Assembly (NCBI RefSeq): GCF_021347895.1
Contig: NC_067113.1
Coordinates: 42,385,474 to 42,449,473 of the forward strand
Source: Acanthochromis polyacanthus
Lineage: Eukaryota > Chordata > Actinopteri > Pomacentridae
Reading direction: 5' to 3'
Length of the DNA stretch: 64,000 bases
Below are positions 35,461 to 47,410 of the stretch, one piece after another (the stretch's first letter is position 1; each line of letters starts with the position of its first letter). A program made the position numbers and the translations under genes. Below the pieces are notes generated by a model that was not told the origin of the DNA, did not search any database, and saw only the letters and a program-made list of their open reading frames with translations.

Positions 35461-36205
35461 GTGAGTTTGTTTTGCAACAGTTTCTGGGTGTGAGGTACAC
35501 GTTAAAGTTGTGTCTACATAAATACCAAGATCCAAAGGTTTCCCAGCAAACAAGATGTTGAGTTTTGCTCACTTCACCTGTCAATGGCTTTGAAGTTGCG
35601 GCTGATTGGTGTATTGTCACTTGTGACTTTAAAATGATCTCTACTCACTGTGTAACCTCTCTGTTGGTTTTGAGGTCAGCATGACAACGTATTCAATCAC
35701 TCTAATGAAAGACGGTCCTTGCAGGTGTTTGCGTGGCTTTTCCAGCGACAGGCTCATCCTTCCTCTGGGGAAATCAGCCTCCCTTCAACTTCTCGCTGGA
35801 TGTTGTGTGTGCATGCATGTGTGCTACCGTTTCTTATTTGCTCATAGGACAGGCCATGACTTACTGGGAACTAACAAACACACACATATATACACACAGT
35901 CGCACACAGACGTTCAACCATGGATACCAAGATCCTGGGGGAGGATTTTTTTTTTAAATGTCCTTGAAGGTGACATGCACCCAGAAGGGTGAGAAACAAA
36001 GACAGGGCATGCTAATATGTGTTGAAAGGGTCATCTTAGGTTACACAGCATTGCCCACCATACTTGGCGTCTCCCCACTACCCAGCCAATCACGGCCAAG
36101 GACTCAGTGATGCAGTGCCCCTCTTACTGGAGGGATTCCTAGGAACTGCCGCGTGACGATGCCGGCTTAAACAGCCCAGAGTCTCTCCTGTCTGTCTCAC
36201 CACAC
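35461..36205. other. Non-coding, possible intron
   Basis: Contains CA/TA simple sequence at 35878-35900 and a T-run near 35946. No gene recognised. Confidence 0.4.
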
Positions 36206-36240
36206 CTCCTCCTCCTCTTCCTCTTCCTCTTCCTCTTCCC
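36206..36240. repeat. Pure pyrimidine tract (CCT/CTT)
   Basis: 35 bases without a purine, made of CCT then CTTCCT units. Confidence 0.9.
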
Positions 36241-36410
36241 GTTCTGTGCCCCCTAGGTTTTTTTTTTTCTCCAAGCCTTGCATCAGCAGTGAGTGTTTGA
36301 ATAGAAGATAATCGAGCGCCATCCACACTGCTCCTACAAGACTGGCTATATAGGCGACAGACAGTCATCATCCAGCCCTCTTTCTCTCTCCACTAGGCTC
36401 CACCTCTCAA

Positions 36411-36418
36411 TTTCCCTC

Positions 36419-36458
<40 letters not shown>
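36411..36458. repeat. Pure pyrimidine tract with CT microsatellite
   Basis: 48 bases without a purine, including about 17 CT units, ending in CCC just before an AG. It is followed by a CA run at 36464-36482. Confidence 0.92.
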
Positions 36459-36460
36459 AG

Positions 36461-36584
36461 CATCACACACACACACACACACATAACACACACTCTCTCC
36501 AAGACTCCCACTCCTACTCCAGATGAGCGCGTCTCCTCATCAGTGCAGGCAGATTTGGAGCTGAAGGTGTGCTGCTGTTGCCAG
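36461..36584 (+). other. Candidate exon bounded by strong splice signals
   Basis: The CT tract ends in CTCCCAG, an ideal-looking acceptor, and CCAG is followed by GTAAGG at 36585, a strong donor. The frame starting at 36462 is open throughout, first through the CA repeat, then KTPTPTPDERVSSSVQ, then LELKVCCCCQ. The repeat-derived start makes coding use doubtful; it could be a 5' untranslated exon or chance. The product is not recognised. Confidence 0.22.
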
Positions 36585-36589
36585 GTAAG

Positions 36590-39359
36590 GGAGCTCATTT
36601 CTTATGCAGGCTGCCCCAGAAGTTACAAAGAAACAGGTTGTTGATATGAGTGTGTGTTTGCGTGTGATGTGGATGTGTGCGCTGTATCTCTGTCTGGGTG
36701 ACATAATCAGGAAGGCTGGGTGTCACAGAGGAAGTAGACTTTGCTTCAACTCCTGCTAACCCTTTCTCGTAGCACCGTTTTTTGGCGCCCATTTGTTGCC
36801 GCGCCTTTCATCGCCATGTGCACCGAAAGGCTCATCCTGCTCACTGCCGTAGGTACAGGGTGGAGCAGAGCTGGCAACGGCGAGGCAGCAACATATAGAA
36901 CATGTCTCTAGTTGCGAGGGGAGACCACGGTGTGGATGTGTGGGCGGATGGAGAGACAAGGAGGGGAGGGGAATGGAGACGGAGGACGAACAGCTGCCTT
37001 CATCCCATGGAAGCTAATCCTTGCGTTTGCTCACCTCGCTCCATCAGATAAAATGGGCAGTCTGTGGCTCTGTTGCTGTCTTTTTCTTTTTTTTCCCCTC
37101 CACTCTTCTCCATCCTTCAGTTGTGATGGGTTTATCTCGGGCAGGGAGAAAAGCGGCAAGCTATTGATTCGGAAATGAGCTGTAATACCATTTGAAAAGG
37201 AAGCAAGACTGTCTGTCTGTGACTTTTCTCCAGTGTGATTTTGTTTCTGACTAAATCTTCTGCTGATAATCTATTACGCAAACAATGAATTATCGCTCAA
37301 AGTCGCAATCTTTTCAGCTTGTAAGTCCATGTGGTGAGCAGATACGATTGAAAAGCCACTTGAGTTCCATATTTTACCCAATATCTTCGTCTTTGTTGTG
37401 ACTGGTGGGATCCCCCTCACTGTATAGAAGCCTTATCACCTCCCACAGGTTTACTGATAGCGTGCTGATTGGCTGCTGCACACATGGAATGGATGGCTCC
37501 CAGCTCTTGGCAAACATGTCAGGCATATCCATGGTGATTGCGGCGCTTCTTTTGCCGACAAGTCATTAAGAAACAGCTGCCCTATCACCCCGCGCCCGCT
37601 CTTGGATTACCTAATATCTCAGGAGGCGGGATGAGCCGATGCACTGGAAGCGAAAGGACAGGGAGGGATGGGAGAGGGTTGCTCAGGTGTTGCTGTTTAG
37701 CCTGGTGCTTTGAATGCATTACCCAGGAAGCTCCCGTGTGTGTCGAACTGTTACCAGGTGACGGAGAGAGCGAGAGCGGCGCTCCGTGCTTCCCCCCACC
37801 CAAATCTAAATGACCCCTCAGCTCATTTCCCAGGGCAGAGCTTATGTTTACATACTCTCTGGGAGCTTCTGCAGATGCTCCATTTCATAAGCACTAACTG
37901 AATCAGACAGGCTGTGGCTGTGCACTGATGGTTGCAGCGTGAACTGTTGGCTAGGAATAGCTTTTTGAAACACCTTGAGGGTGTTTTTCATGTCCTTCAG
38001 TTTCAAATAATCCAGACTGAGATGTAATCATGACCCAGAACTTCTGTGAGACGCTAAAATATAAGTTTGGGTCACAATTGACCCTGGCTTCATTTCTTCT
38101 TTAGGCTGCAAAAGCTCAACTCATCTTCTGATCATATTTACATCAAGCATGAGAAGGTGGGGGCGGATGTTGACTCCCAGTCTAATCAAGTGGCCACTCA
38201 GCTGTCGCCCGAGGTGTCGTCATGTTTTATCAGGCTTGTTAAAGAGCTATTAATGAGAAGTACAGGCCCAAAGTCCCGAGCCTGATGTCCGAGCAGCGCT
38301 AACCTTTTGTCTCGGCTGAGTTATCTTGAGTGAACTTTTCAGAAAGCCAAAGGCCGTCAGGATAAAAGGGCACCTGCCAGAATTGCTTTGCATCGAGCTG
38401 AAGACTCTCACTTATGATAAGTTTATTAGGAGACGGAGGGATGGAGAGGAAAAGGAAGGAGATTTGTCAGGGCAAATAAGTCTGTATTTGTGTTGTGCTC
38501 CAGAGAGCAACACAAAATGGAGGTGGTAAATAGAATTTGTCTTATGAGTTGACCTTGTGTGGCCATTTGGTAGTGGGTGCCTGTGAGCAGGGATGTGCAC
38601 AGATCAGTAGCGCTGTCATCACAGAGAGCGAGGCACACTGGTGGATGCCTCACGATGAGCTGTCCCACTCTTCCTGCTACGACTTCATCGTCTCATTAAA
38701 ATCATCATCGTCAGAAAAGTCAATGGATAATACTGTAGTACTGGATTACAGGAGTGCCACTTTAATACCGCTCAGTCGCTGTATGAAATAATTATGCCCT
38801 TTGGTCCAGTCACGATCACTGTGTCACTGCCAGAGTCGGTCAGACGCACTGATTGAAAACTGTTGATTACACTGGCTCTCATTTACAGTATTAAGCTAAT
38901 GTAGTATGCAGTCCATCTGACCTTGAAATGAGAAAACCACTACAGTCGACTATAGATTGATCCACCATTAAGATGTCAAACTCCACTTGTTCAGCTAAAG
39001 GAGACGGGTGTGACTTTTTGCTGAAATAAAAAGTGGTAGATTCAAAGTTGAAGTACATCACGTCTCAAATGTACCGCTGTAATTACGTATGATTTCCAGC
39101 TGAACATAGTGTTTTCGTTCTGTCAAATACACACGACTGCTCGCAAAGTTTGATTATTTTTATTCATACAAGTGAAATATTGAGCACCGTCTGCTACCAA
39201 AATTAGTTTTCACAATGCTGTTTTGCAAATTATCCATCAGTTTATGCATATAACCAGAACTTTTCATAGGGATGTTTTTAGCAACTCATTTCCCTGATGA
39301 GTAAACAGAAATGGAAATTGACACTCGTCTTAAAGCAGTCATGGCTGTAAATAACTATA
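36590..39359. other. Repeat-poor non-coding block
   Basis: No match to other repeats in the window and no recognised gene. Pyrimidine stretches followed by AG occur (for example before 37120), but no convincing coding frame follows. The moderate GC content and complexity would fit conserved non-coding or intronic DNA. Confidence 0.35.
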
Positions 39360-39750
39360 GGTGCTTTTCAACTAGCGCCTACTCAGCTCTATTCGACTCG
39401 GTTTAGGATGTTTTCCATTACAATTGAGTATGGGTGGAGTCGTCATAGTACGGCAGCCCGGAAGTCATTCGTGTGCGACACAAACGCAACACAAGAATGG
39501 AGGATATCAAGGTGATGGTATACCTGCTGCTGGGTCGATGGCTTTTTGTCAGATTCAAAGTAAGATACGCTGTTGCCAGTTTATTTAAAAAAAATGGTGG
39601 GTCTGTTTTTCGTGAAGGAGTCACTCTCGTGTCGTCACTGCCTGTCCACGCTAAAGGTCGTCGTCATGTTTTCAGTTTCTCGGCTAACTGGTATCGGCAT
39701 CGTCTTGTAATCCTGACACTGCTAGGCTAATTAGCTTTGTCTGAGTCCTG
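39360..39750 (+). mobile_element. Truncated DNA transposon, 5' end
   Basis: GGTGCTTTTCAACTAGCGCC, then CTATTCGACTCGG and GATGTTTTCCATTACAA, resembles the 5' terminus of a DNA transposon family I remember from fish (tip of the form GTGCTTTTCCACTAGC). GTCATTCGTGTGCGACACAA leads to a short ORF. No inverted partner of the tip occurs downstream, so the 3' part is lost. A PIF/Harbinger relationship is possible but unproven. Confidence 0.5.
39497..39559 (+). pseudogene. First coding exon of the truncated transposon
   Basis: ATGGAGGATATC opens a frame reading MEDIKVMVYLLLGRWLFVRF, one more lysine codon, and then GTAAGA, a good donor site, at 39560. The start is chosen because the first in-frame ATG begins here, about 140 bp from the transposon tip. 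The short hydrophobic run would fit a leader or buried helix. No downstream exon is present in this copy, so nothing functional can be made. The function of the parental protein is unknown to me. The frame also stays open upstream without an ATG and downstream past the donor for about 55 codons. Confidence 0.4.
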
Positions 39751-42700
39751 ATTTAAAGCTCAGTGTTTAACAAGGTGTGTAGAACTCAGGACTGCTTGAT
39801 CTCCGTAGACCCACCAAGATTAGACTCGGATTACATGATCAATCATGTTCTGGCAAACAACACGCACGCTTAGGGACATTCTACCGACAGACAGGACTTT
39901 GATACGGTGGAACGAGCCACAAATTAGAGAAAGTTTTATATAAATAAGCATGCGTTTTCCAAAAATGGGGGTCATTAGTATCAGTGCGGATAGAAACCAA
40001 GACTAAACAAGAATCCTCAAGTACTCAGTGTGCAGTACACAAACACAGCAACACTTAGCATCAAAGATATCACAAACTATAAAGAAGCATCTCTCAAATG
40101 ACCACTTCAGGTCTCAGCTAACTTCATCTTGCTGCTTATTTAACAGCTGCTATGCATGAATGAGGCCTTTCCTCACTAAAGCTTGTAGAAGAACCAACCC
40201 GATGCTCAATTTATAAGAAAAGCTCAATCTTCCAGCTGCGTACGACTGCGTTTGATTTATGATTATCAGCTGCAACACAGACAAAACAATTGGCACTGAA
40301 TTGCAGTAAGTCGGAAAGGATCAACGCCGGAGCCTGAACAATGTCTAATGAAGCCAGCAAAAAAAACAAGCGCGTGTTGATACGTCTGCCTCAGCTTGCA
40401 GATTCAACAACAGTATGCTTAATTAAATACACAAAGTGAATGGCTTCGGAGTAGTTGAAGTGAACTAATGTTGCAATGACTTAATTCAGGTTTATCATGC
40501 CACGGAGAGGCTTTACCAGAATAATACTGCAGGATCTAATTCATTTTGACAATCCTTTGCTTCACGTGTATCCATCACTGCCAGTCCTGCCTGCAAATCC
40601 ACAATAGTCTGTACAAAGTGCATTTTAGAAGGTTATATTTCGTGGCTTTGTCATGGCAGTCTGACAGCGAGATTTACATTCACACTTTATCTATAGCGAC
40701 GGCGGTGGAAGGGAGGTGTTTTATTGTGACGGGGAAGAACGAGAAAATTATTTTATGGTTAGACTTACCTCCAGTCTGAGCGCCGTAATTTTAAAATCCC
40801 CTTTAGGAGGAAATTGCTTTTGCCCTCCTACAACTTTTTTAATATCCTGATTCATACTTAGCGCTGGTAAAACGCATCATCTACCCGTAGCATTTCTCCT
40901 GCCGCTGCCCGAAGGTGCTGTGTGGAGAAGTTATTAGAGATTAATACCATTGGGGTGTGAGGGACGCAAGCCTTGCCCTGTACGCTCCACGTCTGTCCTC
41001 CTGGGCCTCCATACCGGCCTGTACATAACGTGCGAAACATCCCCTTTGCTCAATGAAAGAGTAGATTAATTATTACTGAAGGGCACGCAGCTTTAAAAAA
41101 AGAGTCCCTGAAGCACATTGTCAATGTTTCATGAATGTAATGAGGCACTTTAAAATCTTACCTGAAATGCTCCTGCCCCGAAAACACAAGGGGGACATCC
41201 CATGATGCCGCTGTTGAACATGCCGATATCAAGACGTTAACGGCGAATGAGGAAACAGAAGAGAAGGTGCCACCTTGCCTCCAGGGTTATGTCAGTAATA
41301 ACCGAACCGACCGCTTGGTCTTTGTGTAATTATCTTTTTTTACTCACATTGTTCAGTTTTTTGTGTCTGAAATTATTAGATTAGACACGTTCCACTTTGC
41401 TCCCCTGTCAATTTATCCACTCTGTATCATGAGTGTACCTGTCAGCACAGAGATGAGCCCCGTACTCAAATCACCAGCACCCATTCTCGAGCCCAATCCA
41501 CGATTTAAATAGCTGCAATTTTTAAGGGTGATGAGGGGCAATTAAGTAATCTCGGCTTAGTATCACAAAGGTGAATGCATCAATTTGAGGAAAACAACAC
41601 ATTTACAAACCAGGCACCGACACAAGCCGAGTCTGAGGCGGAAAAGGCTAATTGGGTTTTTACAGCTCGAACAAGCTTGCAATCCTCCAGCCTCTTACTG
41701 TGTCCCCAGAATGTGTCGTCTTGAGGAGGGGAAGCAGATCAAACTATATTCAAGTAAGTTGCCTCTTGGCTCCGCTACAGTCAACTCGCTGCTTCTGGCG
41801 CCCTGGCAGGATGCATTAGTCATAAAGCAACATGACACCCAGCAGTGTGTGCAAAATACAGCAGCACGGTGGGGTAAAGCAAGCAGGCAATTAAAACGTG
41901 CACCACCCAGTCGATAACACAAATGACCTTGGCGGTTTTAAAAACATGTCGCAATAATTCTGTCATGTGTGGAGAAGCATGACTACTTATCCGTGTTCTA
42001 CATCTTACTGCCTCTTTCCTTTTCTGTTTCTCTGTAAACTGTGTGTTTTTGACCACAGAGAGCAGCAGCCTGCTGAACTGAGTCATGTCGTTATATTGTT
42101 TCGCTACCAATCAAGGTCATTGTATACTCATTAAATTCACAGTGGATGGATTAAACTGGAAAAAAATGCACAGGCACACAATCAGCAGCATGGCCTTAAT
42201 ATTGTCAAGTGACCCTACTGTGAAGATGATTTCATCCTTCTCTCTAATACAACAAGGGAAGAGATGTCATTAGCTGTTGAACCGGTGACTCCCTGTTTCC
42301 CTGTTAGAGAGGAACCCCCCTCCTACAGCGCGGCTCATCCCTGCTGTGAAAAAGAAATTGCGAGGGAACACCGAGCGATAAGGAAAAGGCATACCACCCT
42401 TTCGCCCGACCTCCTCGTGTCTTTGGCCCTGACGATTCTCCGTTACTGTCAGTCCAATGGCATATGTGCCCTGCATCGCAGGCGGACTGCCGAGATTTGC
42501 CTCTGATGCAAACATCCTTGTTTGTCGCCATGGCAACCAAGTCTCCCGCCTGCTGTAGGTTGTCATGCCAGCCGCCTCCCCCATGCTCTTCCTCTCCCAT
42601 TAGTGCTGTACTGTAGTCGACACGCGCAGGCAACATACATCGCTCTCCGTGATTCGTCTGATTATCTTCATAAGCGGCTGTTGTGGCGCCGCCGCCTCAT

Positions 42701-45083
42701 GATGTGGTCCCCTTTTTAACAGCTGTTCAAAAACACACATATTGCAATAAATTACACCCTGAACTACAGGAATGTTCTCACTTGACAGTGCTGCCAACCG
42801 GCACAGTGAGGGTCAATCGCTGGAATAATAGCACCACCGGCAAAAGCCCAGCTCAAAAGACAGAGATATATCAGCAAGTGGTCTCTATTTCTAACCCTCT
42901 TGTTTACCCTGCCGTCCACCAACCCCCCTCGTCCCTGACAAATGGAGCAGTCAAACATGTTCGGGACTCCCGTGAAGGATGATGCAAATGTGGAGGCTTA
43001 TTTGGAGGTCTGTTATGTGTGGAGTTCATTCTAAGAGCCAAGTCTCTTGGAGGGCAGACAGAGGCCTTTCTTCCAAAACATGTCCACCCAGTCAGACGAA
43101 AAAACATTCATTAACACAGCGCCATGAGGCCAATCCGGCCCACTTGGGGATAATAGCTAGGCATCTTCTTAAATTTGATATAATGCTGTCGTACTGGGTA
43201 GTCTGGGGTCCGTGATAGTGGCAGGAATTATTGTGCCGTCTTAAGCTGTTTGACTCCTGCACTTTGCTGCTTAAGCTGTAGCATTTTGAAACAACCCCGC
43301 TCCATTATTCACACCAGAGAGTTTAATGGGATCTTTAGAGTGAATCCTCAGGGTAAACTTTACCATATTTTGAGAGGGTGATTATCCTTATTTACGGTTC
43401 TGTAGAGAACCCTGAACTAAGACAATCATGATAATGAGTAAAGTTTTTTTTTCCCCCTTTGAGAGGATGGGCTGGAGGCCTGAGGAGCCATTTTGCTGCT
43501 GGTGAAATTTCAGAGATTACATTTGCCGTTCCTTATCTCCTAAATTAACTCATTACCTTGACATCCTGCTTTCCCTCCCTGGGAACAGATTGGCCTTGAA
43601 TTTATAATGAAACATGGCTGTCCCCTCATGTCCCATATGCACAGCGCCAGACTCGGCACACACCTTCAACTCTCAGCCCCGTTCATGCCATTGATTTTGA
43701 CTTCATAGCCAGATGAACAACCTTGAGGAGGACGGCAAAAAAATGGGGAAAGAAAAGAAAAGGGAAGCTTTGGCAAAAATAGAATGCCTCCTTTGTTTGT
43801 GTGCGTTTCCTCTGAGATGAAATTCTATCAATTGGCAGCGTGTTTTTTTGTTTCTTAGCATGGTGGTGAAATCTTCAAAGCTATCCTAAAAAACAAGCCT
43901 GTTGCCACGCAATTGGAGAATACAATGGAACGTCTAGGAAGTGGTGCACATTTTCTGTCTCTGGAACACCTTAGTTGTAGTAAACTGCTGGGGATCAAAC
44001 AGCAGTCTTCCTTTATCAGCTGTAGTATCTCAGAATGCCCCGAGAGACACGACGTACTAAACAGTCCCTCTAAAGTCGGCCATGGTTACTCTGTAAATTG
44101 GGTTCAATCAGACCAACTAGGCAAAACATTTCAGTGCTGTCAATCACATCCTTTCCTTGAAGCTTACACTAATTGCATATGCAAATTGCCCGAGATTATG
44201 AGTTTGCACCCGCTGTAGGGTTTGGTGATTGCGAGTTGCGATAATGATGGATTTCCTCACATTCATTTCTTAAACGTTGTTAATGAAGAGGCAAGCCACT
44301 TACAACTGTGGATTATGCATGCATTGTGCACTGCAAAACAAACCGTGCAAGGCTGCCGCTATTAACAACAAGCATTCCAATTAAAAGCCGACTCGGTGGA
44401 GGTATTTTTCTCTGACCAGATGTGGGATAGATGATGCACAAGTACCCAGGCTTAATAATACTCAGCCTTAATGCTGCCAAGCCACAGAAGGATGAAATGA
44501 AGACTTCATGTCAGGATCAGTTGATTATACAAGTAACTGGCTTGTCTTTGTAGAAAAACCTGCTAATATTAAGTGTTTTTATTTCATTTTTTAGTACTTT
44601 GAGCAACACGGATTCAATCTTATTCACCTGCATTCTGTTGGATTAAAAACAGCCCCAGACAATTGGTTGGTTTCGATTACTTAAACATTTCGAGCATCTG
44701 TAGCTCTGTTTTTTCTCCACTAGGACTCAGGCTCTGCCACTTTGTGATGTCTTTGCATTATTTCAGTTCAAGGTCCAGTGCACTGTGTTGCTGATGTACG
44801 CAGACCCATCAAAAGCAATTAGACACTTGGCTGCTAAAGTTTTCTTGAGCAGCTGTGTGTTATTTCGGCATTAATTCATGCACAAAAGAGCTCGCATTAG
44901 GAGTTGATTGAGAATCATGAGTTGCCGTTTGGTTTGCAATTATGAACTGTCGGTGATTTACATTCTGAAAAAAAAAAACAGATTTGTTCAAAAAAACTGA
45001 TGGCAAACAAGTGAGCTGATGGAGGAGCACATTTCTTTTTAATGACCGGACAGTCATTTTTCATACTGGAAAAAAACTTTGTA
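39751..45083. other. Repeat-poor block of 5.3 kb, no gene recognised
   Basis: This is the longest stretch without any recognised mobile element. Local GC-richer, complex segments (40860-41045, 41590-41900, 42260-42720, 42900-43220) have overlapping open frames on both strands with no domain. AT-rich motifs of homeodomain type (TAATTA and variants) are scattered. This would fit regulatory or intronic DNA under constraint, but only comparison with other fish could show it. Confidence 0.35.
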
Positions 45084-45215
45084 GAGGGGTCTTTGACTTA
45101 TGTCAGAGTTCTGTTCCTATGGATCGATGTAAGTCGATTTGAAGTAGAAACTATGGTGAAAATGTAAACAAAACTGTTATGTGCATCATGATATTTATCA
45201 GTTCTTTGAAAAAGT
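45084..45215 (-). mobile_element. Partial copy of the TA-flanked MITE at 24968-25426
   Basis: On the minus strand the order TTTTGTTTACATTTTCA, then TAGGAACAGAACTC and ACATAAGTC, matches 25300-25426. A TA precedes the tip. The other half is missing. Confidence 0.65.
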
Positions 45216-45400
45216 CATGAATACCACCAGCTTTCATGCATGTATGAATCATTTTACAAGAAGATAACAGACTATTGTAACGGACTGATATTGTTGTTGA
45301 TGTTGAGATTTCAATATTTATTGTTCGGTTCCAGATTTACCTAATGTCGGTGAACGTGCCATGTTGAGTTAGCTCACCTCTGATTGGCTGAGAGTCAGCA

Positions 45401-45416
45401 ATAGTGTGTGTGTGTG
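45401..45416. repeat. GT microsatellite
   Basis: Seven GT units immediately before the hAT pseudogene; it may mark the 5' truncation point. Confidence 0.8.
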
Positions 45417-45419
45417 TTG

Positions 45420-46815
45420 AGCAAGAGAGCTGGGACCTGGCACGTAACACTGTGGCACGGAGAGTTGAGGACATATCATCAGATATTCAGAGACAACTGG
45501 GGGAAAGGGGAGTGGCTTTTGATTATTTCTCATTAGCCTGCGATGAAAGCACAGATGCATCTGACACTGCACAGCTCTTGATTTTTTTAAGAGGAGTTGA
45601 TGACAACATGAACGTAACAGAGGAGCTGCTTGACCTCCAAAGTCTTAAAGGCCAAACCAGAGGAACGGATTTGTTCATTTCTGTCTGTGAAGCTGTTGAT
45701 GATCTGAAACTACCATGGAGTAAAGTTTCTAGGACCATTACCGATGGTGCACCTGCCATGGCTGGTGAGCCAAGTGGATTGTCCACACTGATCTGCAATA
45801 AAGTCAGCGAAGAAGGAGGCAACGCTATTAAACTTCACTGCATAATTCACCAGCAGGCTCTCTGTGCCAAACATCTCGAATTTGATCATGTTATGAAACC
45901 AGTGATGAAGGCAATTAATTCTGTTCGCTCTAAAGCTCTACACCACCGACAGCTTCAGCAGTTCTTGCTTGACATTCAGGCTGAATATGGAGACGTAATA
46001 TAACACAATGGTGTGAGGTGGCTCAGTCGGGGGTCCGCAATGCAGCAATTTTTCTCTCTCAGAGAGGAAATTGGAAGTTTTTTGGGTGAAAAGTGGCAAC
46101 CGATGGAAGAACTGTCCGATCCTGTATGGCTGGCAAATTTGGCTTTTTAGGTTGACATAACGAAGCATCTGAATGCGCTGAATGTTAATCTGCAAGGACA
46201 AGATGCAGTGGTGAGCCAGCTGTACACTCACATCAAGGCCTTCGGAACCAAGCTGCATCTTTTCCAGAGACACTTGTCCCAAACGGAGCCCTGCTCCGTG
46301 CACTTCCCAACTTTGAAAGAGGTCATGGACAGTTTCCCACAGGACAACATCGGTGTGCAAATGATGAGTTATGCAACATCTATCGCATCTCTTTCTATGG
46401 AATATAACAAACGCTTTCGGGATTTTGCAGTTATTGAAAAGGGCATGTTGCTTTTCTCTTCTCCCTTCTCCGTGGACCCTGATGATGCTCCTCCACAGCT
46501 GTAGCTCATTGAACTGCAGTGTGATGATGAGCGGCACGGTAAACACCAGCAGCTTTCTCTTGTTGACTTTTATGGGCAGCTGGATAAAGGCAGGTTTCCA
46601 GAAATGCGAACATTTCGCAAGAAAATGCTGAGCTTATTCGGCTCCACATATTTGTGTGAGCAGACATTGTCATGAACTTAAACAAGAACAGACTGAGGTC
46701 AAGATTAAGTGACTCCCACTTACGGGACATTTTACGCATCTCAACCACTTCCCGCAAACCAGACCTGGCCTCTTTACTGAAATCCAAATATCAGTACAAG
46801 TTATTGGTTTATTGA
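45420..46815 (+). pseudogene. hAT-superfamily transposase (GTF2IRD2/ZBED-like), inactivated
   Basis: From ARNTVARRVEDIS through FDYFSLACDESTDASDTAQL, ITDGAPAMAG and KLHCIIHQQALCAK, this is the RNase H-like core of the hAT transposases related to vertebrate GTF2IRD2- and ZBED-type proteins; the conserved D of CDEST and the D of TDGAP are present. A TAA at 46001-46003, a TAG at 46148-46150 and another TAG at 46502-46504 interrupt the frame. After FGSTYLCEQTLS a small deletion near 46670 shifts the frame, and the hAT C-terminal dimerisation part (LRSRLSDSHLRDILRISTTS) follows to a TGA at 46813-46815. The N-terminal BED zinc finger is missing. An open frame of 202 codons on the opposite strand is a shadow. 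The copy is not functional. Confidence 0.93.
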
Positions 46816-47410
46816 TCAATCTGACATTGAACGCTTTGAACAGTAACATCTGTCACTATTAACAGTGAAAAGCAAAAGCATACTTATGCACTTGGACTTA
46901 TGGCACTTTTTATTTTATTTTATTACACATCTTGAATAAGATTTGGTTGTAACTGTAGATGTTGTGTACCTGTAGATGTGACACAAACTATTACTCTCTG
47001 AAAGATCTTGCTAAAAGACAAGAGCAAAATTCACTTGTTTTAAACTTTAATGATAACAGACAACTTTGCATTACATATAACTCCTGTTTAAAATGTTCAT
47101 GAGGCAAAGATATTTATCAAATTCATTGAAATTTAAGGTATTCCATACAGGTCAATGTTATCTGACTCTCCAGATATGAATTAAAGGCAGACTTGTGTTT
47201 TTAGAGTTGTTCACGTCTGCTTGAGTGGCTTATATTTGGTTACACTGCCATTTGAAAAATAAAGAGAATTGCGACAATGAAAATTTTTTTAAATGATGTA
47301 CATTTGCATGTAACTTTTGTGCTTAAAAAACATCAGAAGGAACTACTGGCCCCCGGGCATCTTCACTTTATCAAATCTGTCTCTCTTTGCAAAAAGTTTG
47401 GACACCCTTG
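46816..47410 (+). mobile_element. 3' end of the hAT element with terminal inverted repeat
   Basis: Continues from the pseudogene and ends in AAAAAGTTTGGACACCCTTG, the inverse of the common hAT tip CARGGGTGTCCAAACTTTTT. CTGGCCCCCGGGCATC lies just inside, as in many Charlie-like elements. AAAATAAAGAG at 47256-47266 may be the polyadenylation signal. The left tip is not found, so the element is 5'-truncated near 45417 and no target duplication can be tested. Confidence 0.75.

Noticed and set aside
35340..35561. SWSCSSSCSW peptide resembling a thrombospondin type 1 repeat
   Set aside because: Only the W and C spacing is suggestive; the remaining cysteines are absent and the frame runs through the GTGAGT donor. 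The other frame looks more protein-like.
36407..36598. Minus-strand frame through CT and CA repeats
   Set aside because: The ERERERE and CVCVCV peptides are microsatellite artefacts.
41585..41917. 110-codon open frame
   Set aside because: Low-complexity basic peptide, with an opposing open frame and no supporting signals.
45938..46546. 202-codon open frame on the minus strand
   Set aside because: Antisense shadow of the hAT transposase pseudogene.
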